A DNA stretch of 40,741 bases from Ectothiorhodospiraceae bacterium (lineage in GTDB: Bacteria > Pseudomonadota > Gammaproteobacteria > Nitrococcales > Aquisalimonadaceae), in the NCBI GenBank assembly GCA_003565775.1, contig PXAT01000189.1, positions 1 to 40,741 of the forward strand, read 5' to 3'. Shown piece by piece: positions 1 through 7,203 of the stretch (positions are counted from its first letter, which is position 1; every line of letters begins with the position of its first letter). Made by a program: the position numbers and the translations under genes. Under the pieces are notes generated by a model. It ran no database searches, was not told where the DNA came from, and was given only the letters and a program-made list of their open reading frames with translations.

Positions 1-111
1 CAGCGCCCAGCGCCCAGCGCCCAGCGCCCAGCGCCCAGCGCCCAGCGCCCAGCGCCCAGCGCCCAGCGCCCAGCGCCCAGCGCCCAGCGCCCAGCGCCCA
101 GCGCCCAGCGC
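1..111. repeat. 7-bp tandem repeat array (CAGCGCC)n
   Basis: About 15.9 uninterrupted copies of the heptamer CAGCGCC run from the first base of the window to position 111 without a visible variant. The array may extend beyond the window. The period is not a multiple of three and no gene frame is evident here, so it looks like an intergenic microsatellite (VNTR). It lies downstream of the minus-strand TauE/SafE gene that ends at 149. Confidence 0.97.
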
Positions 112-120
112 ATCTCGCAA

Positions 121-142
121 ACCCGGGCGCGGGGCGCCGGGT
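121..142 (-). terminator. GC-rich hairpin downstream of tauE-like gene
   Basis: ACCCGG(G)CGC at 121-130 can pair with GCGCCGGGT at 134-142, leaving one bulged G. It sits just past the stop codon of the minus-strand exporter gene. There is no T-run on the transcribed side, so intrinsic termination is only possible, not shown. Confidence 0.3.
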
Positions 143-148
143 GCCTTC

Positions 149-907
149 CTAGCCGAAAATCCCCTGGCCCCCCTGATAAAGCAGTCGCAAGGCCAGCACG
201 GCGAGGATCGCGGTCAGCACGCGGCGGAACAGGGTTTCATTCAGCCGATTGAGAATGGAGCGGCCGAGCCAGGTGCCGACCAGGCCGGCAAGCAGCATTC
301 CGACCAGAAACGGCACCCACGACGCCAGGCCGAAACCGAGCAGGCCGAAGGCGAGGATCTTGGCGCCGTGCTGCAGCACCATGCAGGCGGAGAAGGTGCT
401 GACATGCCGATGTCGCTGGAGTCCGAGCGGCCGCAGCACGGCCGCGACCAGCGGGCCGGTGGCGCCGACGAACAGGGTTGCGAGCCCGGTCCCGAGTCCC
501 CCGGATAGCAGCAGCCCCGTCTGGTGCTGGCCCGGCGGTCGCGGCAGATGACCGAGTAGGGACCATAGAATGAACAGCCCGAGGACGAGTTCGGCGAGCC
601 CGTCTGGTAACTGAATCAGAAGTTGGCTGCCCGCAGCAACGCCAACGCCGGTGCCGAGGCTGAAGGCGGCGACCACGCGCCAATCCACATGACGCAGCAT
701 CAGTGCCAGGCGGCTCAGGTTGGAGCCGGCCTGGATAACACCATGCAGAGGAATGACGGTGGTCAGCGGCAGGAACAGTGTCATGATCGCCAGCAGTGTC
801 ACGCCGCCACCGAGGCCGAACGCCGCCGAGATCAGGGACGTCGACAGGCTTGCGAACAGCAGGATCAGAAACACGCCGGCGCTGATGTCCTGGGGTAGCC
901 AGTCCAT
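149..907 (-). CDS. TauE/SafE-family membrane permease (probable anion/sulfite exporter)
   Basis: 252 aa, nearly all hydrophobic, with about seven to eight predicted membrane segments. It has the two-repeat layout of the TauE/SafE (DUF81) family: a first repeat with the FGLGGG turn near residues 31-36 and a second repeat with the GATGP turn near the middle. Family members export sulfite, sulfoacetate or related organosulfur anions from the cytoplasm, or act as uncharacterised permeases. The substrate cannot be read from sequence. The frame stays open about 79 codons upstream, but that extension is polar and low-complexity, so the ATG at 907 just before the first membrane helix is preferred. 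The DUF2845 gene ends 2 bases upstream (stop at 910-912), so the two are probably co-transcribed. Confidence 0.85.
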   Translation of the reverse strand: MDWLPQDISAGVFLILLFASLSTSLISAAFGLGGGVTLLAIMTLFLPLTTVIPLHGVIQAGSNLSRLALMLRHVDWRVVAAFSLGTGVGVAAGSQLLIQLPDGLAELVLGLFILWSLLGHLPRPPGQHQTGLLLSGGLGTGLATLFVGATGPLVAAVLRPLGLQRHRHVSTFSACMVLQHGAKILAFGLLGFGLASWVPFLVGMLLAGLVGTWLGRSILNRLNETLFRRVLTAILAVLALRLLYQGGQGIFG

Positions 908-909
908 GC

Positions 910-1479
910 CTAGCGGCGCCGCCCCTGCTCCACACGCACCACCTTGCCTGCCTGCAGGTGGACGATGCGTGGAATCTGGCCGCGACCGTAGTCGTAGAAC
1001 CACTCTTCGCGCACGGCCACCAGGCGGGAATGCTTGCCGACACCCGGGGCGATTGGTTCCAGAATCTGTTTCGCATCGGGTTGGCCGCATTCCCCGAGGA
1101 GTTCCAGCCGGCTCATGCCGCGCTGCAGACGCTGGGCAGGACAACGGCTGCCAGGGAACTGGCGGTAGCCGTAACCACCACTGTCGATGCGCTGGATGCG
1201 GCCTTCACTGATCTCGACGATGCGGACCAGTTGTTGCGGCCCGCGGTTGTAGGTCCAGCGCTCCACCCCCGGCATCGTGCGTCCGTCGGGCAACAGTCCG
1301 ACCCGGATCGTTTCACGCAGATCCGGGTCACCGCAGACGGCGAGCAGGTCGAAGGTGCTTTCGCCGCGCTGCACGATGGCGTTGCCACAGCGGAGCGAGG
1401 CCTGCGCCTCAAGCAATGCCGGACCGAGCAGCAACAACAGCAGGGCGACGATGCGGGTCGGGTTGTGGCCGGTGCGCAT
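910..1479 (-). CDS. DUF2845 family secreted protein with duplicated domain
   Basis: 189 aa from the ATG at 1479. An N-terminal signal peptide (hydrophobic run ending near LLEAQA) is followed by two DUF2845-like units. Each begins with a Cys and an RG turn (RCGNAIVQRGES and RCPAQRLQRGMS) and has a CGxPD turn a little further on. Each ends in an aromatic strand and a short basic stretch. The protein is therefore probably periplasmic with an internal tandem duplication. DUF2845 has no established function. The reading frame continues upstream, but those codons come from a dispersed repeat (1492 onward), so the signal-peptide start is preferred. A GTGAGGA ribosome-binding site precedes it, directly abutting the repeat end. 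Confidence 0.8.
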   Translation of the reverse strand: MRTGHNPTRIVALLLLLLGPALLEAQASLRCGNAIVQRGESTFDLLAVCGDPDLRETIRVGLLPDGRTMPGVERWTYNRGPQQLVRIVEISEGRIQRIDSGGYGYRQFPGSRCPAQRLQRGMSRLELLGECGQPDAKQILEPIAPGVGKHSRLVAVREEWFYDYGRGQIPRIVHLQAGKVVRVEQGRRR

Positions 1480-1481
1480 GG

Positions 1482-1775
1482 CGTCCTCACTTAGGGAAAC
1501 GCTGAAGTATTCCCGCGTCTGCGCCCGAGACCGGTTTTGGTCATCTGGCAAGGCGCGGTACCGGTTCGGTAGTCATTCTACCGGGCCGTTGACGCAACGC
1601 CGCCAGGAGCCAAGACCGGCCGGGGTCTCCAGGGAAGCATGTACCCCGAATGCTGCGTTACGCTGCTTGACCGCAGAATGACTGTGGCGCCGCGCAGCCC
1701 GCCTGCAACTGGCATCGCCAGCACGGTAGTCTCAACAACAAACCGCCCATCAACGTCCTCGGGCTAAGTGAGGAC
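1482..1775. repeat. 12-bp inverted repeats flanking the repeat copy at 1492
   Basis: GTCCTCACTTAG at 1482-1493 is the exact reverse complement of CTAAGTGAGGAC at 1764-1775, so the whole intergenic stretch is bracketed by perfect 12-bp arms. The left arm overlaps the TAGGG end of the repeat copy and the ribosome-binding site of the DUF2845 gene. The right arm lies just upstream of a CCCATGAGACTCCAC motif. This could be an inversion scar or the ends of a composite element. Confidence 0.6.
1492..1702 (+). repeat. MITE-like dispersed repeat, copy A (right end lost)
   Basis: It starts TAGGGAAACGCTGAAGTATT, continues CCCGCGTCTGCGCCCGAGACC, and carries an inner hairpin (CGGTAG...CTACCG near 1567-1582). 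It then has the common right-half block containing TGCTTGACCGCAGAATGACT, and similarity fades at about 1702. The CCCTA right terminus seen in other copies is absent. It matches the copy at 17197-17473 over both halves and the copy at 5173-5338 over the outer parts. It fills most of the gap between the DUF2845 gene and the next minus-strand gene. Nothing else recognisable lies in 1703-1763. Confidence 0.8.
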
Positions 1776-1795
1776 AATCCCATGAGACTCCACAC

Positions 1796-2512
1796 CTAGC
1801 GAAGCTGATACAGGCACTGGCGGCAGGCCCGGCAGAGATACGCCAGCCAGAAGAGAATGCCGACGAATTTCGCCCCGTCCTCCACCAGGAAATAAAGGGT
1901 TTCGCCCCGGTTGAGGCCGGCGGCTGCGACCAGGTCCGGGGCCAGGATGCGGGCGGCGGTGTCAATCAGAATGGACACCGAAAACGCAGCAAGCGCAACG
2001 AACAGCAACAGATTCTCGGTGCGGGCGATGATGCGGCGGTTATGCAACAGCCAGAATCCGATCAGGCCGATAGCCAGTCCCAGGGTCAGGAGTCGGCTCA
2101 GCAGCGGCTGTTCCGGCAGCAACTGGCGGTGCAACTGAAACAGGTCATCGAGCAGCAGGGCGACCGTGATCAGGCCGGCGAGCAGCAGGAAGCGCGTCAC
2201 CCGGCGACCGTCATCGTTGCGCGGCGCGTCGCGGACCGCCGCGGTGAACAGGCAGATCCCCGCTGCTGCTGCCCACAATACGATGCCCAGATTGGACAAG
2301 GCACCGGTATGCCAGGGTGCGGCGAGGATGTTCTGCGGATCCCGGGTCAGATCCGCCAACGGGATGCCGGCGACCAGACCGAGGGCCAGAAGGCTCGCCA
2401 GCAGCAGTGCGGCGACGCCCAGCAACTTGGTGATGGTGCGCGCCGACTGCCGCGACTGGAAACGTAGCGAATCGCGGATGCGGAAGGTCGACAGTTCCTG
2501 CTGATTGGCCAT
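1796..2512 (-). CDS. Unknown multi-pass membrane protein
   Basis: 238 aa with about six to seven hydrophobic segments, at roughly residues 28-50, 68-92, 107-122, 138-158, 165-185 and 212-228. Polar acidic/His clusters lie between or inside helices (LLLDDLFQLH near 118-128 and EDGAKF near 210). Such clusters recall membrane enzymes or metal-binding channels, but no family could be assigned. The N-terminus has about 25 polar, basic residues and would be cytoplasmic. It is a monocistronic-looking minus-strand gene bounded by the repeat at 1492-1775 and a hairpin-rich gap at 2513-2617. The ATG at 2512 is chosen because it is the first and precedes the charged N-terminus. No strong ribosome-binding site is visible. 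Confidence 0.65.
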   Translation of the reverse strand: MANQQELSTFRIRDSLRFQSRQSARTITKLLGVAALLLASLLALGLVAGIPLADLTRDPQNILAAPWHTGALSNLGIVLWAAAAGICLFTAAVRDAPRNDDGRRVTRFLLLAGLITVALLLDDLFQLHRQLLPEQPLLSRLLTLGLAIGLIGFWLLHNRRIIARTENLLLFVALAAFSVSILIDTAARILAPDLVAAAGLNRGETLYFLVEDGAKFVGILFWLAYLCRACRQCLYQLR

Positions 2513-2531
2513 GCGAACCCGGCGGTATCAG

Positions 2532-2588
2532 GCAGGCCGGCGGCCTGCGTGTCCGCGCCCGAAGGCGCTGGCCGGCGATCCGGCCAGC
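2532..2588. terminator. Cluster of three GC-rich hairpins between two minus-strand genes
   Basis: Three adjacent inverted repeats lie in the gap after the chemotaxis receptor gene: GCAGGCC/GGCCTGC near 2532-2548, GCGCC-CGAA-GGCGC near 2555-2568, and GCTGGCCGG (2567-2575) with CCGGCCAGC (2580-2588). None is followed by a T-run on the minus strand. They may end transcription of the receptor gene by a Rho-assisted route. This is inference from position. Confidence 0.35.
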
Positions 2589-2617
2589 ATCATCCTACCG
2601 TGTTCGTGACGGCCGGT

Positions 2618-3793
2618 TCAGACCCGGAAGCGCGAGACCGTGCTGCGCAGTTGCTCCGATACGCCGTTCAGGTCATCAGTCGCCTGTTCCGCGCCGGCAG
2701 CCCGCTGGTAGCTCTGTTCCGACACGCTGGCGATGCTCGACAGGTTCTGGTTGATCTCCTCGGCCACCGAGGTCTGTTCCTCGGCAGCACTGGCGATCTG
2801 GGCATTCATGTCGTTGATCGACCGGATCAGCCCGGCGATGCTGTCGAATGCCGCGCCTGCCTCTTTCGCCTGCTCCACGCTCTGACTTGCCTGGTTCTGA
2901 CCTTCGGCCATGGCTTCCACCAGATCGTGTGTGCCTTTCTGCAAGCGTTCGATGATGTCCTGAACCTGGCTGGTGGATTCCTGGGTTCGAGTCGCGAGCG
3001 TCCGGACTTCCTCCGCCACCACGGAGAAGCCGCGGCCCTTCTCGCCGGCGCGCGCCGCCTCGATGGCTGCGTTCAGCGCCAGCAGATTGGTCTGTTCGGC
3101 GATGCCGCGAATCACGTTCAGCACCATGCCGATCTCGGACGCCTCGCTCTCCAGGTGCTGCACCGCCTCACCGGTGCGGCGGACCTCCGAAGCCAGGCTC
3201 TCGATGCCGGTAACGGTCCGTTCCAGTACCCGACCCCCGTCGCGTGATGCCTCGTCGGCTTCTCCGGCGACGTTGGCAGCGTTGCTGATATGCTGCGCCA
3301 CTTCCTGCACCGTGGTCGCCATCTCGTTCATGGCCGCCGCCACCTGGTCGATATCACTGCGCTGAGCGTCGACGCCGTTCTTGGTGTCCCGAACCACGGT
3401 GTCGACGTGGCCCACTGCCGAGCTCATTTGCTCCGATGCGGTCTGGATCGCGGCGACCAGAGATGAAACCGACCCCTGGGCGCGGCTGAACTCGTAAGCC
3501 ATCCAGCTGAATTCATCTTTGCCCGGGATATCCAGTTTTTCGTCGAGCCGGCCGTCGGCCATGCGGTTGAGGGCACCAACCATTCTCTCGGCCCGCCGTC
3601 CCGCGTGCCGGCCCAGATAGTGGGCGACGCCGAACATCGCCGCGGCCGCCGCCGCCATCAGCGGAACATGCAGGAAGACTTCGAAGTCGGAGGTCCCGAA
3701 AACGATGTCGGCCAGCACGACGATGATCATGGCGATGGTTCCCATACCCGCCAGCAGGAACATGCGGTGCCGCAATGACAGATTGTCGATCAT
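2618..3793 (-). CDS. Methyl-accepting chemotaxis protein without a periplasmic sensor domain
   Basis: 391 aa. Two membrane helices (about 11-33 and 38-60) are joined by a loop of only a handful of residues. A HAMP-like linker (about 61-112) follows, then a long coiled-coil signalling domain whose hairpin tip is at about 230-256 ([19 protein letters not shown]), the contact site for CheA and CheW. Several Gln/Glu pairs on the coiled coil are plausible methylation sites. There is no CheR-binding pentapeptide; the protein ends in RFRV. With almost no periplasmic part, it probably senses through membrane or redox state, or through a partner. The ATG at 3793 follows a GGAGA site and directly precedes the first helix. 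The frame continues upstream without a credible domain. A sigma-28-type promoter lies upstream at 3879-3905. Confidence 0.9.
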   Translation of the reverse strand: MIDNLSLRHRMFLLAGMGTIAMIIVVLADIVFGTSDFEVFLHVPLMAAAAAAMFGVAHYLGRHAGRRAERMVGALNRMADGRLDEKLDIPGKDEFSWMAYEFSRAQGSVSSLVAAIQTASEQMSSAVGHVDTVVRDTKNGVDAQRSDIDQVAAAMNEMATTVQEVAQHISNAANVAGEADEASRDGGRVLERTVTGIESLASEVRRTGEAVQHLESEASEIGMVLNVIRGIAEQTNLLALNAAIEAARAGEKGRGFSVVAEEVRTLATRTQESTSQVQDIIERLQKGTHDLVEAMAEGQNQASQSVEQAKEAGAAFDSIAGLIRSINDMNAQIASAAEEQTSVAEEINQNLSSIASVSEQSYQRAAGAEQATDDLNGVSEQLRSTVSRFRV

Positions 3794-3878
3794 GGTCGTT
3801 CTCCGAAGTGCCGGTCTACGCCAGCCTGAGCTGCGGCGCTGTGCACACCGCAGGATGTTTATGATGGATACGGGCTGT

Positions 3879-3905
3879 TTGTCGGCCGCAGGGACGGGAA
3901 CTTGA
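3879..3905 (-). promoter_or_regulatory. Candidate sigma-28 (FliA) promoter for the chemotaxis receptor gene
   Basis: On the minus strand the sequence reads TCAAGTTC, 11 bases, GCCGACAA. The FliA consensus of enteric bacteria and pseudomonads is TAAAGTTT-N11-GCCGATAA, so 13 of 16 positions match with exact spacing. It lies about 86 bases upstream of the receptor ATG. It also covers the ribosome-binding region of the divergent sugar-kinase gene starting at 3906. The assignment rests on sequence match plus the gene type. Confidence 0.6.
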
Positions 3906-5186
3906 ATGACGCGAAACGCCTTGTACGCCGGGCTTGATGTCGGTACCTCCGGTCTCCGGCTGGTGGTCTGCGATTGCCGCGGCGAGAGTTGCATCAGCAC
4001 GCGTCGGACCTGGCCGGGCGGCGTCATGCCCGACCGGGCAGACAGTTGGTGGGACGCGGGCAGAGGCCTGCTTGAGGAACTGCCCCCGTCCGTGCGAACC
4101 GATCTGGCTGCCATTGCCGTGGGTGGAACGTCCGGCACTGTCCTGCTGGCAACGCCGGAGGGGCGCGCCCTCGGCCCGGCCATGGCCTACAACCAGCCGG
4201 CAGATGCCGCGGCGCAACAGCGTCTGGATGCCCTGGCGCCGGCACAAAGCGCCGCCCGCGGCAGTGGCTCGGGGCTGGCCCGAGCCGTTTCCCTGTTCGA
4301 GCGAATGCCGCCGTCGGGTGCGCTGCGGGTCGCAAACCAGGCCGACTGGCTTGCGGCACAGTTGCTGGGCGCGTTGCGGTATACCGACGAGAACAACGCG
4401 CTGAAACTCGGTTACGATCCGGTGTCGCGCTGCTGGCCGGATTGGGTGCTGGCCTGCGGGTTGCCGCCGGAAGCCTTACTGACTGTGCGTGCCCCCGGCG
4501 ATGTGCTGGGAACCCTGGCGCCGGGTGTTGCGCTGGACATCGGTCTTCCGGCGCGCTGCCGGGTGGTGGCCGGCACGACCGACAGCATTGCCGGTTTCCT
4601 CGCCACCGGCGCCCATCAGATCGGAGATGCGGTTACCTCGCTCGGTACCACGCTGGCGGTCAAGCTACTGACAGGGGAACCGGCTTTCTCGGCTGCGCAC
4701 GGTGTTTACAGTCACCGGCTGGGGGATCTCTTTCTCGCGGGCGGCGCATCGAACTCCGGCGCCGGTGTGCTGGCGGATTTCTTTACCGGTCCGGAACTGG
4801 AGGGCTTGTCCTGTCGTTTGCAGCCGGATCGGCCGACCGACCTGGATTACTACCCCTTGTCCCGTCCCGGCGAACGGTTTCCGACCCATGATCCCGGTTT
4901 GCTTCCCAGGCTGCAGCCGCGGCCGGCCGACGATGTCGTCTTTCTGCAGGGCATGCTGGAAGGCATCGCGCGGATCGAAGCTCGGGCATACGCACGTCTC
5001 AGCGAAATGGGGTGTCCGCCCCCGCACCGGATCATCACTGTTGGAGGTGGCGCGAAAAATGAGGCCTGGCGGCAGATCCGGCAACGGGAGCTGGGGGTCG
5101 AAGTGGTCAATCTGGCGGCTGCAGAGCCCGCGCTGGGCGTGGCGCGACTTGCTGCCCGTGCTCTGGAAATCGTAGGGAAACGCTGA
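3906..5186 (+). CDS. FGGY-family carbohydrate kinase, D-ribulose-kinase-like
   Basis: 426 aa. The FGGY fold is evident from the N-terminal phosphate loop [13 protein letters not shown] (about 9-21), the [12 protein letters not shown] strand, a C-terminal ATP-binding half with [10 protein letters not shown] and SLGTTLAVK, and ITVGGGAKN near 380. It phosphorylates a sugar or sugar alcohol with ATP. The compact length and the GTSGTVLL and YNQ motifs resemble the D-ribulose kinases of cyanobacteria and plants more than xylulose or glycerol kinases; the substrate remains inferred. The gene diverges from the chemotaxis receptor. Its last codons (GGG AAA CGC TGA) lie inside the repeat copy starting at 5173, so the natural C-terminus may have been replaced by insertion. 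Confidence 0.82.
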   Translation: MTRNALYAGLDVGTSGLRLVVCDCRGESCISTRRTWPGGVMPDRADSWWDAGRGLLEELPPSVRTDLAAIAVGGTSGTVLLATPEGRALGPAMAYNQPADAAAQQRLDALAPAQSAARGSGSGLARAVSLFERMPPSGALRVANQADWLAAQLLGALRYTDENNALKLGYDPVSRCWPDWVLACGLPPEALLTVRAPGDVLGTLAPGVALDIGLPARCRVVAGTTDSIAGFLATGAHQIGDAVTSLGTTLAVKLLTGEPAFSAAHGVYSHRLGDLFLAGGASNSGAGVLADFFTGPELEGLSCRLQPDRPTDLDYYPLSRPGERFPTHDPGLLPRLQPRPADDVVFLQGMLEGIARIEARAYARLSEMGCPPPHRIITVGGGAKNEAWRQIRQRELGVEVVNLAAAEPALGVARLAARALEIVGKR

Positions 5187-5338
5187 ATTATTCCCGCGTC
5201 TGCGCCCGAGACCGGTTTTGGCCCCTGGCGGCGTTGCGCTGCTTGATCGCAGAATGACTGCGGCACTGCGCAGCGCGCCTTGCCTCGGAGAAAACGCGGA
5301 CTCCAACGCAGGCGTGCGAATACTTCAGCGTTTCCCTA
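5173..5338 (+). repeat. MITE-like dispersed repeat, copy B (complete, short form)
   Basis: 166 bp with inverted ends TAGGGAAACGCTGAATTATT and AATACTTCAGCGTTTCCCTA, which pair at about 17 of 20 positions. The interior shares CCCGCGTCTGCGCCCGAGACC, TGCTTGATCGCAGAATGACT and GCGCAGCGCGCCTTGCC with copies A and D. It lacks their roughly 100-bp middle hairpin block. TA lies at both outer edges, as expected for an element using a TA target. No coding capacity is visible, so it would be a non-autonomous element. It supplies the TGA that ends the sugar-kinase gene. Confidence 0.88.
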
Positions 5339-5340
5339 GG

Positions 5341-5537
5341 TGTGATCTCTCAACAGGTTGTCCACGGAGCGTCTCCGATGGATGCTGAGTTTGCGGACTT
5401 GGCAGACCAAACAGGAGCCACCCCGTGGACACCCATCACAATGCCTCGCTGACTCCCCGAGGTCGAGCCACTATGGTTGCTCGTGTCCTCGACCAGGGCT
5501 GGAGCTACCGGGCAACAGCTGCTCATTACCAGTCAGT
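5341..5537 (+). pseudogene. IS481-family transposase remnant (N-terminal fragment)
   Basis: From the GTG at 5425 about 36 codons read MDTHHNASLTPRGRATMVAR then VLDQGWSYRATAAHYQ. This matches the start of IS481-type transposases: a short MxxHxNAxLTPxGR signature followed by the first helix of the helix-turn-helix. After about 5532 the similarity stops and no catalytic DDE domain follows. Upstream, TGTGATCTCTCAACAGGTTG at 5341-5360 looks like an IS left end beginning TGT. The remnant sits 2 bases past repeat copy B, so this site has been hit more than once. Family assignment rests on recalled motif similarity. Confidence 0.6.
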
Positions 5538-5642
5538 GTTTCCCCGGGCAGTCCTGCCCACGGCAAAAGCGACCGGCAGCAGCTCAGTCACATCACTGCA
5601 GATGCCGCTGGGTGTGTCGGCCCAGCGGCACATTCCGGCTCA
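5538..5642. other. Gene-free stretch with one strong hairpin
   Basis: No gene is evident between the transposase fragment and the lipoprotein stop codon. The only clear structure is a 10-bp perfect stem, described separately as a terminator. Short frames here continue from neighbours and resemble no protein. Confidence 0.5.
5603..5630 (-). terminator. Hairpin downstream of the acidic lipoprotein gene
   Basis: TGCCGCTGGG at 5603-5612 and CCCAGCGGCA at 5621-5630 form a perfect 10-bp stem with an 8-base loop. It starts about 12 bases past the minus-strand stop codon at 5643. No T-run follows on the minus strand, so it may terminate weakly or protect the mRNA 3' end. Confidence 0.45.
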
Positions 5643-5837
5643 TCAGTTCTCGAACTCCTCATCGAAGTCCTCGAAGTCGTTATCGTCCTCGAACTCGTCT
5701 TCAATGTCGTCGACGGTATCGTCAATTTCCTCGCCGGCTTCTTCCGCGGGCCCCTGATCATCGCCACAACCGGTCAAAGGCACCATCGTGAACAGGGCAA
5801 GCAGGATAAGCCCCAGTAGCCGATATATCGTTTTCAT
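5643..5837 (-). CDS. Small acidic lipoprotein
   Basis: 64 aa. A signal peptide (MKTIYRLLGLILLALFTMVP) ends in the lipobox LTGC, with the lipidated Cys at about residue 24. The mature part is about 40 residues and is almost entirely Asp, Glu, Gly, Phe and Asn (EEIDDTVDDIEDEFEDDNDF and similar). The residue after Cys is Gly, not Asp, so sorting to the outer membrane is expected. A good ribosome-binding site, AAGGAGATACGCA, precedes the ATG at 5837; the frame upstream of it is not credible. Function is unknown. The acidic tail may bind cations or a basic partner, which is inference only. Nothing recognisable lies in 5838-6083. Confidence 0.75.
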   Translation of the reverse strand: MKTIYRLLGLILLALFTMVPLTGCGDDQGPAEEAGEEIDDTVDDIEDEFEDDNDFEDFDEEFEN

Positions 5838-6083
5838 TGCGTATCTCCTTGCAGAAATGCGGATTAACGAAATGCATGAAACAGGCCATGCGTCGGCCCG
5901 TCGCCATATAGCTGACGTCCAATGCAGACGTGTAAACAAGCAGGGTTTCTCTGGGAGACTGCGGTTGTTTTATGTGCCATGTATCGATTTGACACATTGC
6001 CGACATGCTCGCGCCTCCGTCCCGGCAGCCCTGCTATCGCTCCGGCACCGCGTCTTGCCAGATAATCATAGTCCGTCTCGGGC

Positions 6084-6368
6084 TCAGGGCGTCGTGTTGA
6101 CCGTGTTCCTCAGGACATGCCAACTGCCGACAACCTTCTTCACGGACGGCAAGGCCGCAATCGCGGCAAGTCCGGCGCGGCCGATCAGCGGTCGCAATTG
6201 CCGGAAAAAGAAGCCGGCCAGGAAAACCCGGGCGAGTCCGACTGGAGACAGGGCCTGTTGTATTGCGGCCTGATGCCAGCGAGATCGCTGGTGCTGCAGG
6301 AACTGCAGATCCGCCGAGATCTCGTTCCGCAAGTTGGCGGCTCGCCGGCGCAGGGGGCGGTTAAGCAT
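6084..6368 (-). CDS. YqjK-like small inner-membrane-associated protein
   Basis: 94 aa with a basic N-terminal half (LRRRAANLRNEISADLQFLQ, probably helical) followed by a modest hydrophobic stretch around residues 42-72. It is the last gene of a trio with YqjE-like and YqjD-like genes, and its start overlaps the YqjE-like stop by 8 bases (6361-6368), which implies translational coupling. In E. coli the order yqjD-yqjE-yqjK is the same, and YqjK has similar size and layout. Sequence similarity is weak, so the assignment rests mostly on context. The biochemical role is unknown. Confidence 0.6.
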   Translation of the reverse strand: MLNRPLRRRAANLRNEISADLQFLQHQRSRWHQAAIQQALSPVGLARVFLAGFFFRQLRPLIGRAGLAAIAALPSVKKVVGSWHVLRNTVNTTP

Positions 6369-6798
6369 GATCCTGGCCTTGCGGTCTGCCCAGTGCTTCG
6401 GCGAGTGCTGCCCGGCTCTGGTGGAAACCCAGATCCTTGATCAGGGTTCTCAGCCACAGCGCGAGTGCAGCACCTGTCAGCAGGTTGAACAGGGCGGCGG
6501 CCAGTGCGGCCGCCCAGCCGGGCCAACCCGCCACATCGGCCAGGACCAGCCCGAGCGCTGCACCGAGGTACAGCCAGATGCTGAGGGCCAGGATGCCGAG
6601 AATCAGTGCGGATATCAGCAGGATGACGACGGTCTGCAGGGCCAGTCGGGCATCGGTCGCGAACAGCGCTGCGCTATTCCGCAACAGACCGGAGATGACC
6701 GCCCCGAGCTCCGCCAGCGCGTTGTCAGGCGACGGGTCCTCCGGTTCCGGCTCGGGTGGAACCTGACGGGTCGCATCCTCTTCTGTCTGATCGTTCAT
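6361..6798 (-). CDS. YqjE / phage-holin-superfamily III membrane protein
   Basis: 145 aa. The N-terminal ~40 residues are acidic and proline-rich (EEDATRQVPPEPEPEDPSPD). Next comes an amphipathic segment (LGAVISGLLRNSAALFATDA) and two long hydrophobic hairpins at about residues 52-75 and 80-108. That is the layout of the YqjE/DUF1469 family, classed as holin-like but chromosomal and not lytic in known cases. It sits between the yqjD-like and yqjK-like genes, 12 bases after the former. E. coli YqjD and ElaB tie ribosomes to the inner membrane in stationary phase, and YqjE may assist there. Its role here is inferred. Confidence 0.75.
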   Translation of the reverse strand: MNDQTEEDATRQVPPEPEPEDPSPDNALAELGAVISGLLRNSAALFATDARLALQTVVILLISALILGILALSIWLYLGAALGLVLADVAGWPGWAAALAAALFNLLTGAALALWLRTLIKDLGFHQSRAALAEALGRPQGQDHA

Positions 6799-6810
6799 GC
6801 GGGCGCGCTA

Positions 6811-7095
6811 TCAGCGGCGCCGATTGAGCGAGGAGAACAGCGAGCCGGCAGCGAAGGCGAGACCGAGCGCCGTTAGCGGGTTTTCACGCACGAATCCAAC
6901 CACACTGCCGATCAGTTCGTCAGAACGCTCGCGAGCCTGGTGCGCCCGATCGCGCAGCTGCTCGTCGGCGCCGGCGGCACGGTCGCGAATGGTCTCCTCG
7001 GCGGCGGCCGCCTTCTCGGCAACGCGATCCACCGTTTCGTGGGCCTTCTCTGCGGCTCGCTGCGTGGTTCTTGAAGTCTCTTTTTCTGTGGCCAT
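6811..7095 (-). CDS. YqjD/ElaB-like (DUF883-type) membrane-anchored protein
   Basis: 94 aa. A long charged, Ala/Glu/Arg-rich helix with heptad-like spacing (about residues 5-62) is followed by a C-terminal hydrophobic anchor (VRENPLTALGLAFAAGSLFS) and a basic tail NRRR. The ENPLTALGLAFAAG anchor with its glycine zipper is typical of the YqjD/ElaB/YgaM group, which binds ribosomes at the membrane in stationary phase in E. coli. The ATG at 7095 follows an ACGGAGA site; upstream in-frame codons are not conserved-looking. It heads the trio, probably as one transcript. Stress or stationary-phase control is expected from the family but not seen in the sequence. Confidence 0.75.
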   Translation of the reverse strand: MATEKETSRTTQRAAEKAHETVDRVAEKAAAAEETIRDRAAGADEQLRDRAHQARERSDELIGSVVGFVRENPLTALGLAFAAGSLFSSLNRRR

Positions 7096-7203
7096 GGTGC
7101 GATCTCCGTGAAGTGCTGGCGGATCAGGTGACGCCGTTCGAATGCCACCGGCACGGGGCAACAGCGGCGATTACGGCTCCCTCTCAATCTAGCAGGTCGG
7201 CTT

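Noticed and set aside
1-111. Possible CRISPR array at the window start
   Set aside because: The unit is 7 bp with no spacers and no cas genes anywhere in the window, so it is a simple tandem repeat.
6361-6798. A prophage lysis gene (holin)
   Set aside because: The holin-superfamily match is to the chromosomal YqjE type, in a yqjD-yqjE-yqjK order, with no endolysin or phage genes nearby.
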